From NCBI GenBank assembly GCA_030762935.1, contig CM060891.1:2512501-2576500 (forward strand): a DNA stretch of 64,000 nucleotides, read 5' to 3'. Numbering within the stretch: position 1 is the stretch's first letter; each line of letters begins with the position of its first letter. Of this stretch, positions 47,801 to 58,845 are shown piece after piece. Under the pieces are notes generated by a model, which was not told where the DNA came from, searched no databases, and was given only the letters and a program-made list of their open reading frames with translations. The position numbers and the translations under genes are program-made. Source of the stretch: Hymenopus coronatus (taxonomy: Eukaryota; Arthropoda; Insecta; Mantodea; Hymenopodidae).

Positions 47801-50800
47801 TAGGGTAGCCTGTATGTATTGTATAGGAAGCTCTTACACAAAAGTGATCCAGAGGCTATTGTCAGGTTGTAGTGGGACGGGTTGTTTTAAGGTACCCTGT
47901 ATGTATTGTATAGGAAGCTCTTACACAAAAGTGATCCAGAGGCTATTGTCGGGTTGTAATGGGACGGGTTGTTTTGAGGTAGCCTGTATGTATTGTATAG
48001 GAAGCTCTTACACAAAAGTGATCCAGAGGCTATTGTCGGGTTGTAATGGGACGGGTTGTTTTGAGGTAGCCTGTATGTATTGTATAGGAAGCTCTTACAC
48101 AAAAGTGATCCAGAGACTATTGTCGGGTTGTAATGGGACGGGTTGTTTTAAGGTACCCTGTATGTATTGTATAGGAAGCTCTTACACAAAAGTGATCCAG
48201 AGGCTAATGTCAGGTTGTAATGGGACGGGTTGTTTTAAGGTAGCCTGTATGTATTGTATAGGAAGCTCTTACACAAAAGTGATCCAGAGGCTATTGTCGG
48301 GTTGTAATGGGACGGGTTGTTTTGAGGTAGCCTGTATGTATTGTATAGGAAGCTCTTACACAAAAGTGATCCAGAGGCTATTGTTGGGTTGTAATGGGAC
48401 GGGTTGTTTTAGGGTAGCCTGTATGTATTGTATAGGAAGCTCTTACACAAAAGTGATCCAGAGGCTATTGTCAGGTTGTAGTGGGACGGGTTGTTTTAAG
48501 GTAGTCTGTATGTATTGTATAGGAAGCTCTTTCACAAAAGTGATCCAGAGGCTATTGTCGGGTTGTAATGGGACGGGTTGTTTTAAGGTAGCCTGTATGT
48601 CTTGTATAGGAAGCTCTTACACAAAAGTGATCCAGAGGCTATTGTCGGGTTGTAATGGGACGGGTTGTTTTAAGGTAGCCTGTATGTATTGTATAGGAAG
48701 CTCTTACACAAAAGTGATTCAGAGGCTATTGTCGGGTTGTAATGGGACGGGTTGTTTTGAGGTACCCTGTATGTATTGTATAGGAAGCTCTTACACAAAA
48801 GTGATCCAGAGGCTAATGTCAGGTTGTAGTGGGACGGGTTGTTTTAAGGTAGCCTGTATGTATTGTATAGGAAGCTCTTACACAAAAGTGATCCAGAGGC
48901 TAATGTCAGGTTGTAATGGGACGGGTTGTTTTAAGGTAGCCTGTATGTATTGTATAGGAAGCTCTTACACAAAAGTGATCCAGAGGCTATTGTCGGGTTG
49001 TAATGGGACGGGTTGTTTTAAGGTAGCCTGTATGTATTGTATAGGAAGCTCTTACACAAAAGTGATCCAGAGGCTATTGTCGGGTTGTAATGGGACGGGT
49101 TGTTTTGAGGTAGCCTGTATGTATTGTATAGGAAGCTCTTACACAAAAGTGATCCAGAGGCTATTGTCGGGTTGTAATGGGACGGGTTGTTTTAAGGTAG
49201 CCTGTATGTATTGTATAGGAAGCTCTTACACAAAAGTGATCCAGAGGCTATTGTCGGGTTGTAATGGGACGGGTTGTTTTGAGGTAGCCTGTATGTATTG
49301 TATAGGAAGCTCTTACACAAAAGTGATTCAGAGGCTATTGTCGGGTTGTAATGGGACGGGTTGTTTTGAGGTAGCCTGTATGTATTGTATAGGAAGCTCT
49401 TACACAAAAGTAATCCAGAGGCTATTGTCAGGTTGTAGTGGGACGGGTTGTTTTAAGGTAGCCTGTATGTATTGTATAGGAAGCTCTTTCACAAAAGTGA
49501 TCCAGAGGCTATTGTCGGGTTGTAATGGGACGGGTTGTTTTAAGGTAGCCTGTATGTATTGTATAGGAAGCTCTTACACAAAAGTGATCCAGAGGCTAAT
49601 GTCAGTTTGAAATGGGACGGGTTGTTTTAAGGTAGCCTGTATGTATTGTATAGGAAGCTCTTACACAAAAGTGATCCAGAGGCTATTGTCAGGTTGTAAT
49701 GGGACGGGTTGTTTTGAGGTAGCCTGTATGTATTGTATAGGAAGCTCTTACACAAAAGTGATCCAGAGGCTATTGTCGGGTTGTAATGGGACGGGTTGTC
49801 TTAAGGTAGCCTGTATGTATTGTATAGGAAGCTCTTACACAAAAGTGATCCAGAGGCTATTGTCGGGTTGTAATGGGACGGGTTGTTTTAAGGTACCCTG
49901 TATGTATTGTATAGGAAGCTCTTACACAAAAGTGATCCAGAGGCTATTGTCGGGTTGTAATGGGACGGGTTGTTTTGAGGTAGCCTGTATGTATTGTATA
50001 GGAAGCTCTTACACAAAAGTGATTCAGAGGCTATTGTCGGGTTGTAATGGGACGGGTTGTTTTGAGGTAGCCTGTATGTATTGTATAGGAAGCTCTTACA
50101 CAAAAGTGATCCAGAGGCTATTGTCGGGTTGTAATGGGACGGGTTGTTTTGAGGTAGCCTGTATGTATTGTATAGGAAGCTCTTACACAAAAGTGATCCA
50201 GAGACTATTGTCGGGTTGTAATGGGACGGGTTGTCTTAAGGTAGCCTGTATGTATTGTATAGGAAGCTCTTACACAAAAGTGATCCAGAGGCTATTGTCG
50301 GGTTGTAATGGGACGGGTTGTTTTAAGGTAGCCTGTATGTATTGTATAGGAAGCTCTTACACAAAAGTGATCCAGAGGCTATTGTCGGGTTGTAATGGGA
50401 CGGGTTGTTTTGAGGTAGCCTGTATGTATTGTATAGGAAGCTCTTACACAAAAGTGATCCAGAGGCTATTGTCGGGTTGTAATGGGACGGGTTGTTTTAA
50501 GGTAGCCTGTATGTATTGTATAGGAAGCTCTTACACAAAAGTGATCCAGAGGCTATTGTCGGGTTGTAATGGGACGGGTTGTTTTGAGGTAGCCTGTATG
50601 TATTGTATAGGAAGCTCTTACACAAAAGTGATCCAGAGGCTATTGTCGGGTTGTAATGGGACGGGTTGTTTTAAGGTAGCCTGTATGTATTGTATAGGAA
50701 GCTCTTACACAAAAGTGATCCAGAGGCTATTGTCGGGTTGTAGTGGGACGGGTTGTTTTGAGGTAGCCTGTATGTATTGTATAGGAAGCTCTTACACAAA

Positions 50801-52050
50801 AGTGATCCAGAGGCTATTGTCGGGTTGTAATGGGACGGGTTGTTTTGAGGTAGCCTGTATGTATTGTATAGGAAGCTCTTACACAAAAGTGATCCAGAGA
50901 CTATTGTCGGGTTGTAATGGGACGGGTTGTTTTGAGGTAGCCTGTATGTATTGTATAGGAAGCTCTTACACAAAAGTGATCCAGAGGCTATTGTCAGGTT
51001 GTAATGGGACGGGTTGTTTTGAGGTAGCCTGTATGTATTGTATAGGAAGCTCTTACACAAAAGTGATCCAGAGGCTATTGTCGGGTTGTAATGGGACGGG
51101 TTGTTTTGAGGTAGCCTGTATGTATTGTATAGGAAGCTCTTACACAAAAGTGATCCAGAGACTATTGTCGGGTTGTAATGGGACGGGTTGTTTTGAGGTA
51201 GCCTGTATGTATTGTATAGGAAGCTCTTACACAAAAGTGATCCAGAGACTATTGTCGGGTTGTAGTGGGACGGGTTGTTTTAAGGTACCCTGTATGTATT
51301 GTATAGGAAGCTCTTATACAAAAGTGATCCAGAGGCTAATGTCAGTTTGTAATGGGACGGGTTGTTTTAAGGTAGTCTGTATGTATTGTATAGGAAGCTC
51401 TTACACAAAAGTGATCCAGAGACTATTGTCGGGTTGTAGTGGGACGGGTTGTTTTAAGGTACCCTGTATGTATTGTATAGGAAGCTCTTACACAAAAGTG
51501 ATCCAGAGGCTATTGTTGGGTTGTAATGGGACGGGTTGTTTTAAGGTAGCCTGTATGTATTGTATAGGAAGCTCTTACACAAAAATAATCCAGAGGCTAA
51601 TGTCAGTTTGAAATGGGACGGGTTGTTTTAAGGTAGTCTGTATGTATTGTATAGGAAGCTCTTACACAAAAGTGATCCAGAGGCTATTGTCGGGTTGTAA
51701 TGGGACGGGTTGTTTTAAGGTAGCCTGTATGTATTATATAGGAAGCTCTTACACAAAAGTGATCCAGAGACTATTGTCGGGTTGTAATGGGACGGGTTGT
51801 TTTGAGGTAGCCTGTATGTATTGTATAGGAAGCTCTTACACAAAAGTGATCCAGAGGCTATTGTCGGGTTGTAATGGGACGGGTTGTTTTGAGGTAGCCT
51901 GTATGTATTGTATAGGAAGCTCTTACACAAAAGTGATCCAGAGGCTATTGTCGGGTTGTAATGGGACGGGTTGTTTTGAGGTAGCCTGTATGTATTGTAT
52001 AGGAAGCTCTTACACAAAAATAATCCAGAGGCTATTGTCGGGTTGTTTTG
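41825..52050. repeat. 87-bp satellite array inside an E copy (about 117 units)
   Basis: GGAAGCTCTTACACAAAAGT recurs every 87 bases (41825, 41912 and so on). The rest of the monomer is GATCCAGAGGCTATTGTCGG, GTTGTAATGGGACGGGTTG and TTTTAAGGTAGCCTGTATG. The part ACACAAAAGTGATCCAGAGGC matches E text (GCAAAAGTCATCCAGAATAA / CTTCAGAGGCTATTCCC) with internal deletions. Variant units (AATAATCC, AGTGGGACGG, GGTACCC, TTTCACAAAAG) recur in blocks with a 2609-bp period. Open plus-strand frames of 815, 894, 944, 656 and 168 codons result because 87 is divisible by three. They break at two GTTTAATGGG units with one base deleted (about 44214, 46823) and two TTTGAAATGG units with an in-frame TGA (about 49607, 51608). 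Confidence 0.96.
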
Positions 52051-52135
52051 AAAATCTTCGTGTTGCATCCTTGGAAGAAACTCAACTTGAACTGGAAACC
52101 AAATTTTCGTTTTTCAGACATGCTGTTGTGTTTGT
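52051..52135 (-). mobile_element. Element E copy resuming after the 87-bp array
   Basis: Straight after the last unit the text is TTTTGAAAATCTTCGTGTTG, CATCCTTGGAAGAAACTCAA, CTTG and AAATTTTCGTTTTTC. In E this is the stretch that follows the part amplified in the array. It is then interrupted by the SINE-like insert. Confidence 0.82.
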
Positions 52136-52139
52136 CTGG

Positions 52140-52425
52140 CAAGGATAGGCTCGACATGTTCTCAACCTTTAACGTCTTTATTTTCGTCTCTCTTTTGTTT
52201 ACTCCTTACAAGTGACGAGAACCGAATTTCGGTTGTTTCACCTGCGCTTTAACCTGGATGGTCATATGAATGACATTGATGAAATGATCTCGGAGTCCAT
52301 GGAGCTTAAAGTTACTCAACATCCGTCTTCTGAGGATTAGGGAAACCCCCGAAAGAAACCTCATCGGTTAACATATCCTAAGCTAGATTCGAACTCGCGA
52401 CCTGTTGAATGAAGGCGGGCTAACT
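52140..52425 (-). mobile_element. SINE-like insertion with tRNA-type head
   Basis: On the minus strand 52391-52401 reads GAGTTCGAATC, a strong B-box match. Before it comes AGTTAGCCCGCCTTCATTC, which resembles the D-arm to anticodon-arm part of a tRNA, followed by AACAGGTCGC. Downstream (minus) is a non-tRNA body with GAGGTTTCTTTCGGGGG and ACTCCGAGATCATTTC. E continues at 52426, so the segment appears to be inserted in the E copy. A small E-like patch (GAGAACCGAATTTCGG, 52218-52233) blurs the left edge. No target duplication was found by eye. Confidence 0.45.
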
Positions 52426-52620
52426 GAATTTTGGTTTTTGATTTATGTTGTTCATCACACACTCACACGGATGTTTTTCTAAAAATACTTTTTTGTTGGT
52501 TACATGGGAACCTAAAAGAGGTATTTCGAGCGAAATCTCGGTGTCGAAGTTTTGGGTGGAATGCAATATCTTCTATAGCTGTTTATTATGTACTAAATAA
52601 AGAAAGTAATATGGTAAAAA
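52426..52620 (-). mobile_element. Element E, 5'-terminal part of the interrupted copy
   Basis: It reads TTTTGGTTTTTGATTTATG, CACACACTCACACGGATG, GAAATCTCGGTGTCG, TTTTGGGTGGAATGCAATATC and AAATAAAGAAAGTAATATGG, the last being a mutated terminal motif. With 41550-41824 and 52051-52135 it makes one inverted E copy stretched to about 11 kb. Confidence 0.8.
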
Positions 52621-52639
52621 GAACGTTATTCTTTAATTT

Positions 52640-52694
52640 CTGAAATTTTATTCCATCCACACTTTCGATATGTGATCTCACCGGAAATGTGTGC

Positions 52695-52733
<39 letters not shown>

Positions 52734-52735
52734 AA
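52640..52735 (+). mobile_element. Element E fragment with an expanded (TG)n tract
   Basis: The E text TTTTATTCCATCCACACTTTCG and TGATCTCACCGGAAATG leads into a TG run (about 52686-52732). Most of the element is missing between the segment before and the run. Confidence 0.6.
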
Positions 52736-52799
52736 CCATTCCAAGAAGGAATGTCATTGAAAGCACAAAATGTTCTGCCAATCAAATTTTATAGACAAG

Positions 52800-53172
52800 T
52801 GATAATACAATGAACGAGTCTTGAGTGAGGAAATGACACATAATTTACGAGTAATCGAGGAAGAACATAATAATGTGTACGATAAAGACCGTTCATCAAC
52901 CGTTATGGACCAGTTGAAAGCAAATGTTGATAAAAGAATTCAGAAAAACCGGTGTTTCACTTTGGACACGTACATGACTTTTTGGATGGAAACGATTTGC
53001 CAGCCATGAAGACCTCAGATGTTTAGCGGTGGAAGAGTGTACCACGTGACAAAAAATACCTTGATAGCAATGGCGTTGAGAAATAGAGTAACGCAGTGTA
53101 ACTTTGTGTTGATAACTTCCGTTATTGTGTAGTTATGTCAAATTGTTCGTTATTTTCTGGATCACCCTCGTA
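52800..53172 (+). pseudogene. Mariner-type transposase relic 2 with a 3' terminal repeat
   Basis: The frame starting at 52821 gives RVIEEEHNNVYDKDRSS, then DQLKANVDKRIQKNRCFTL. This has the layout of the mariner linker and second helix-turn-helix (DExRSGRPS ... VD.KI.ENR.FTI). After a shift, HDFLDGNDLPAMKTS is read near 52967-53020. A short C-terminal piece, SVPRDKKYLDSNGVEK followed by a stop (53038-53088), resembles the PRY-K-C-L-GDYVEK end of the family. The catalytic core is deleted. At 53148-53172 lies CGTTATTTTCTGGATCACCC ending in TCGTA, of the kind seen in mariner-type terminal inverted repeats (TACGAGGGTG...). No matching 5' terminus was found. It is of a different lineage from the relic at 23.5 kb. 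Confidence 0.7.
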
Positions 53173-53596
53173 TTTCAGTATCTTCAGGGTTGCAGCACTA
53201 AGATTTGCACAAACAAAAACAAAACGTACCCGAAACTCCTTCTACAAGAATGTTTGTGGTCTCAAAAATAGCTCTAACGGGTTTTCAATAATATGCATAG
53301 TTTAAATGACATAATAAAACTTGCACCTGGACCTTTTTGGGAAAAGAAAATGTGTTTGTGTTTAAAACACGAAATTGATTTGGTATTAGACCGTTGTTAT
53401 TGGTTTGAACCCTTGTGAGTTTGAATGCACTATCGCATGCGACTTAAAGATCGGCAGACATATTTAAACATGGCAGTATTGTCCTGAACCCATGTATTCA
53501 CATGTTAATATTTCTGCTAACGTTTATTTCCATTAATATGAAGGGGATAGAAAAATACATTTTCCTATCAATAGATAGAGTCAGACTGAAACAAAT
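53173..53596. other. Non-tandem stretch, no recognisable gene
   Basis: It holds mixed sequence with scraps resembling E (ATTTCAGTATCTTCAGGGTTG, AAAAATAGCTCTAACGGG near 53170-53290). I see no open frame of interest and no tandem structure. Confidence 0.4.
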
Positions 53597-53790
53597 CTGA
53601 TGTGTTCCATTCACATAACTTTCTCCACATCTATCTACTTGATGCTAATCGAGATAAACACTAACAGAAATTGCCTTATTACTTGCTTCCTTGTAAGTAG
53701 AAGGGAATACACTAGGATAAAGTGATAGTCAAATGCTTTAAAATGTGGTGGCTCTGGGATTGAAATCGTTTATTTACCATGACATTTCTC
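53597..53790 (-). mobile_element. Element E, 3' part, inverted
   Basis: It starts at CTGATGTGTTCCATTCACAT and AACTTTCTCCACATC and includes GATGCTAATCGAGATAAAC, ATTACTTGCTTCCTTGTAAG, ACTAGGATAAAGTGATAGTC and AAATGCTTTAAAATG. It ends against the + copy that hosts the 66-bp array. Confidence 0.82.
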
Positions 53791-53799
53791 AAACGGTAG

Positions 53800-56700
53800 G
53801 TGATTTTTCTTTCGTCTGCGTTTTGGTTTTAAAAAAAGGTCCATGTATTTGTGTGTCTGTGGACAGTATAGATCAATATAAACCAAACTTGGTATTTTCC
53901 AAGGATGTGGCACCAACATTTTCAAGAAAATCCCCCCATCCTAAACTACCCTTTACATGAAAACATTTTGATTTTCTCATAAAAGGCTCTAATGATTTTG
54001 AACAAGTCTCTAATATTAAAGATATTTACCTGACAAACAAAATACACATCTTGAATGTTCTGGGAATAGCCCCTGAAGACCTCTTTATTCTGCATGATTT
54101 TTATTGAATTTTGCATAACTGGTAAGCCGTAAGAGAAGGGCAAAAACTTGATACATAAAAATGTAGGTCTCGAAAAAACACACAATTTATGTTATATATA
54201 TATTTTTTCGTGGAGTTGGCCGTTTTAGAGATATTCCTTGTTATTGATTTCAGTTTTAAAATAATCATATTGGAACTCGTCAGCTCCTGGCCACGCAAAG
54301 AAACGGATTTCAATCCCATAGCAACCATTTGACTGTCGGTTTAGTCTAGTGTGTTCCCTTATTTCAATCCCATAGCAACCACATTTTAAAACATGTGACT
54401 GTCGGTTTATCCTAGTGTATTCCCTTATTTCAATCCCATAGCAACCACATTTTAAAACATTTGACTGTCGGTTTATCCTAGAGTGTTCCCTTATTTCAGT
54501 CCCATAGCAACCACATTTTAAAACATTTGACTGTCGGTTTATCCTAGTGTGTTCCCTTATTTCAGTCCCATAGCAACCACATTTTAAAACATGTGACTGT
54601 CGGTTTATCCTAGTGTATTCCCTTATTTCAATCCCATAGCAACCACATTTTAAAACATTTGACTGTCGGTTTATCCGAGTGTATTCCCTTATTTCAATCC
54701 CATAGCAACCACATTTTAAAACATTTGACTGTCGGTTTATCCTAGTGTATTCCCTTATTTCAATCCCATAGCAACCACATTTTAAAACATTTGACTGTCG
54801 GTTTATCCTAGAGTATTCCCTTATTTCAATCCCATAGCAACCACATTTTAAAACATTTGACTGTCGGTTTATCCTAGAGTATTCCCTTATTTCAATCCCA
54901 TAGCAACCACATTTTAAAACATTTGATTGTCGGTTTATCCTAGTGTGTTCCCTTATTTCAATCCCATAGCAACCACATTTTAAAACATTTGACCGTCGGT
55001 TTATCCTAGTGTGTTCCCTTATTTCAATCCCATAGCAACCACATTTTAAAACATTTGACTGTCGGTTTATCCTAGAGTATTCCCTTATTTCAATCCCATA
55101 GCAACCACATTTTCAAACATTTGACTGTCGGTTTATCCTAGAGTATTCCCTTATTTCAATCCCATAGCAACCACATTTTAAAACATTTGATTGTCGGTTT
55201 ATCCTAGTGTATTCCCTTATTTCAATCCCATAGCAACCACATTTTAAAACATTTGACTGTCGGTTTATCCTAGTGTATTCCCTTATTTCAGTCCCATAGC
55301 AACCACATTTTAAAACATTTGACAGTCGGTTTATCCTAGTGTATTCCCTTATTTCAATCCCATAGCAACCACATTTTAAAACATTTGACTGTCGGTTTAT
55401 CCTAGTGTGTTCCCTTATTTCAATCCCATAGCAACCACATTTTAAAACATTTGACTGTCGGTTTATCCTAGTGTGTTCCCTTATTTCAATCCCATAGCAA
55501 CCACATTTTAAAACATTTGACTGTCGGTTTATCCTAGTGTGTTCCCTTATTTCAATCCCATAGCAACCTCATTTTAAAACATTTGACTGTCGGTTTATCC
55601 TAGTGTGTTCCCTTATTTCAATCCCATAGCAACCACATTTTAAAACATTTGACCGTCGGTTTATCCTAGTGTGTTCCCTTATTTCAATCCCATAGCAACC
55701 ACATTTTAAAACATTTGACTGTCGGTTTATCCTAGAGTATTCCCTTATTTCAATCCCATAGCAACCACATTTTAAAACATTTGACTGTCGGTTTATCCTA
55801 GAGTATTCCCTTATTTCAATCCCATAGCAACCACATTTTAAAACATTTGATTGTCGGTTTATCCTAGTGTATTCCCTTATTTCAATCCCATAGCAACCAC
55901 ATTTTAAAACATTTGACTGTCGGTTTATCCTAGTGTATTCCCTTATTTCAGTCCCATAGCAACCACATTTTAAAACATTTGACAGTCGGTTTATCCTAGT
56001 GTATTCCCTTATTTCAATCCCATAGCAACCACATTTTAAAACATTTGACTGTCGGTTTATCCTAGTGTGTTCCCTTATTTCAATCCCATAGCAACCACAT
56101 TTTAAAACATTTGACTGTCGGTTTATCCTAGTGTGTTCCCTTATTTCAATCCCATAGCAACCACATTTTAAAACATTTGACTGTCGGTTTATCCTAGTGT
56201 GTTCCCTTATTTCAATCCCATAGCAACCTCATTTTAAAACATTTGACTGTCGGTTTATCCTAGTGTGTTCCCTTATTTCAATCCCATAGCAACCACATTT
56301 TAAAACATTTGACTGTCGGTTTATCCTAGTGTATTCCCTTATTTCAATCCCATAGCAACCACATTTTAAAACATTTGACCGTCGGTTTATCCTAGTGTAT
56401 TCCCTTATTTCAATCCCATAGCAACCACATTTTAAAACATTTGACTGTCGGTTTATCCTAGAGTATTCCCTTATTTCAATCCCATAGCAACCACATTTTA
56501 AAACATTTGACTGTCGGTTTATCCTAGAGTATTCCCTTATTTCAATCCCATAGCAACCACATTTTAAAACATTTGATCGTCGGTTTATCCTAGTGTATTC
56601 CCTTATTTCAATCCCATAGCAACCACATTTTAAAACATTTGACTGTCGGTTTATCCTAGTGTATTCCCTTATTTCAGTCCCATAGCAACCACATTTTAAA

Positions 56701-57466
56701 ACATTTGACTGTCGGTTTATCCTAGTGTATTCCCTTATTTCAATCCCATAGCAACCACATTTTAAAACATTTGACTGTCGGTTTATCCTAGTGTGTTCCC
56801 TTATTTCAATCCCATAGCAACCACATTTTAAAACATTTGACTGTCGGTTTATCCTAGTGTGTTCCCTTATTTCAATCCCATAGCAACCACATTTTAAAAC
56901 ATTTGACTGTCGGTTTATCCTAGTGTGTTCCCTTATTTCAATCCCATAGCAACCACATTTTAAAACATTTGACTGTCGGTTTATCCTAGTGTATTCCCTT
57001 ATTTCAATCCCATAGCAACCACATTTTAAAACATTTGACTGTCGGTTTATCCGAGTGTATTCCCTTATTTCAATCCCATAGCAACAACATTTTAAAACAT
57101 TTGACTGTCGGTTTATCCTAGTGTATTCCCTTATTTCAATCCCATAGCAACCACATTTTAAAACATTTGACTGTCGGTTTATCCGAGTGTATTTCCTTAT
57201 TTCAATCCCATAGCAACCACATTTTAAAACTTTTGACTGTCGGTTTATCCTTGTGTATTCCCTTATTTCAATCCCATAGCAACCACATTTTAAAACATTT
57301 GACTCTCGGTTTATCCTAGTGTATTCCCTTATTTCACTTTTAGGTAAAACAACTAAGTAATAAAACTGTTTCTGCTAGTGTTTAAGCATGAAATAAAAAA
57401 ATACGCTTTTTAACAACAATTTGTTACAGAGATGTAGAGAAAGTCATGTGAACGGAACAAATCAGA
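53800..57466 (+). mobile_element. Element E copy stretched by the 66-bp satellite
   Basis: E runs from AAAAAAAGGTCCATGTATTTG through CCAAACTTGGTATTTTCC, CAAGGATGTGGCACC, CCCCCATCCTAAACTACCC, GAAGACCTCTTTATTCTGC, CATAACTGGTAAGCCGTAAG and TCAGCTCCTGGCCACGCAAAG, then the array (54306-57338). It resumes with AACAACTAAGTAATAAAACTG, TTTAAGCATGAAATAAAA and TTACAGAGATGTAGAGAAAG, ending TCATGTGAACGG. The collinear flanks show that the array grew inside the element. Confidence 0.87.
54306..57338. repeat. 66-bp satellite array derived from E (about 46 units)
   Basis: CATAGCAACC recurs at 54371, 54437 and every 66 bases. The monomer is TTTCAATCCCATAGCAACC, ACATTTTAAAACATTTGACT, GTCGGTTTATCCTAGTG and TATTCCCTTA. 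Single-copy E elements carry the same phrase order in the same place (for example 58681-58746, differing at CTATCAG versus CTGTCGG). Substitutions (GTGTATT/GTGTGTT/GAGTATT, GACCGTC, GACAGTC, CAACCTC) recur with a 660-bp (10-unit) period. The first unit is truncated. No frame stays open for long even though 66 is divisible by three. Confidence 0.96.
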
Positions 57467-57471
57467 TTTTT

Positions 57472-58005
57472 TTACTTTCTATACTCGTACTATGTATAGA
57501 TAAGGTATTGTATTCCACCCAAAATTCAATACGGAGATATCTCTGGAAATACATGTTTTGAGCTTCCTGCGCCTAAAAACATTTTTAGAAAAATGTCCGT
57601 TTGTGTGTCTGAGGACAGCATAGCTCAAAACCTTAAAGACCGTTAAATTCTAAACTTGGCATTTAGGTTCAGTATCTTCCAAGGATGCGAAGATATTCAA
57701 GAAAATCCCCCCATCCCAAACTACCCTTTACATGGAACATTTTTTGAAAATTTTGTTCTTCTCAAAAATGGCTCTTACGATTTTTTTATTAAAATACCGT
57801 ATGTTATAAATGTTTACTTCACAAATAAAATGTTTATCGTGAATTGTCTGGGAATAACTTGTGAAGACCTACTCATTCTGGTTGAATTTTGCATAACTGG
57901 TAAACCGTAAGGAATAGACAAAATGTGGATCGGGTTAAAATACATAATTTATGTCATATTCCTTTCTGTTGTAGAGTTGACCATTTCCAAGGTATTCTTA
58001 TCGCT
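57472..58005 (+). mobile_element. Element E, 5' half (split copy)
   Basis: It follows the previous E end in direct tandem, starting TTTACTTTCTATACTCG, then TTCCACCCAAAATTCAATACG, AAAATGTCCGTTTGTGTG, AACTTGGCATTTAGG, CCCCCCATCCCAAACTACCC and TGGTAAACCGTAAGGAATAG, breaking off near AAGGTATTCTTATCGC. The 3' half is found at 58528. Confidence 0.8.
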
Positions 58006-58079
58006 TGAGCCATATATATCTTCTGCCTACTCTGTAGATGAATATTGAAGTGATAAATCTGTCTGACAATACCGTAATA

Positions 58080-58285
58080 ATGAATGGTTTTATGAGTATT
58101 TTAATGTATTGTATTTTGTGCAATACTACTGTACACTTAGACTTGCACGAATGTGTCAGATGATACAAAGCCAGATCCAATTGTGACATGCATGCAGTTA
58201 AGAGTGTACATATCAGTAATTTTTGTTTACATGTAAGTAAGTTAGTACATTGAGTGTCGTACAGAGCCTGCACAATGCTATCTAA
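58080..58285 (+). repeat. Dispersed repeat family F, partial copy inside an E copy
   Basis: Landmarks are ACACTTAGACTTGCACGAAT, GTGTCAGATGATAC, AGTAATTTTTGTTTACATG and AGTTAGTACATTGAGTG, matching 38425-38665 with gaps. It is part of an insertion of about 520 bases (58005-58528) that splits an E copy. The remaining insert sequence has no recognisable feature. Confidence 0.5.
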
Positions 58286-58527
58286 TCTAATGAAAACGGA
58301 GGTGTTGAGTAATTTGCAATTGTCCGTCCCAAATGAGCACAGCGCACCAGGCAGGTACGGTGATTACTGCCAGCTGCTTGTTACAAGTTCACATGACCCC
58401 ATTCCTCTGCCCTTAGTTGCGTAGTCGTTTTCCTGTTTAATCTATCTTATTGTACATGTTTTATTCTGCTAGTTAATGTTCATGTTTCCAGCCGCGTATG
58501 ATGCAATGTAATAAGGTTTGCAGCCTT

Positions 58528-58845
58528 ATTATAGTCCAAAACACACCATATATGTTATATACATTTTCTTTAGTGGAGTTGATAATTTTCCAGATATTTC
58601 TTGTTATTGGTTTCAGTTTTAAGACACTTAAACGTTTCTCATACAGGAACTTGTCAAATCCCGGTCACGCAAAGAAATAGATTTCAATCCCATAGCAACC
58701 ACATTTTAAAACATTTGACTATCAGTTTATCCTAGTGTATTCCCTTATTCTACTTACAAGGAAGCAAGTAATAAGACAATTTCTGTTAATGTTTATCTCG
58801 ATTAGCATCAAGTAATTAGAAGAATAAGGTTATTAATAACAATTT
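58528..58845 (+). mobile_element. Element E, 3' half (split copy)
   Basis: E text resumes with CAAAACACACCATATATG, TAGTGGAGTTGATAATTTTCC, GTCAAATCCCGGTCACGC and AAAGAAATAGATTTCAATCCC, then the single-copy 66-bp homologue (58681-58746), TACTTACAAGGAAGCAAG, TTATCTCGATTAGCATC and AACAATTTTAG. The terminal motif is absent. Confidence 0.8.
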
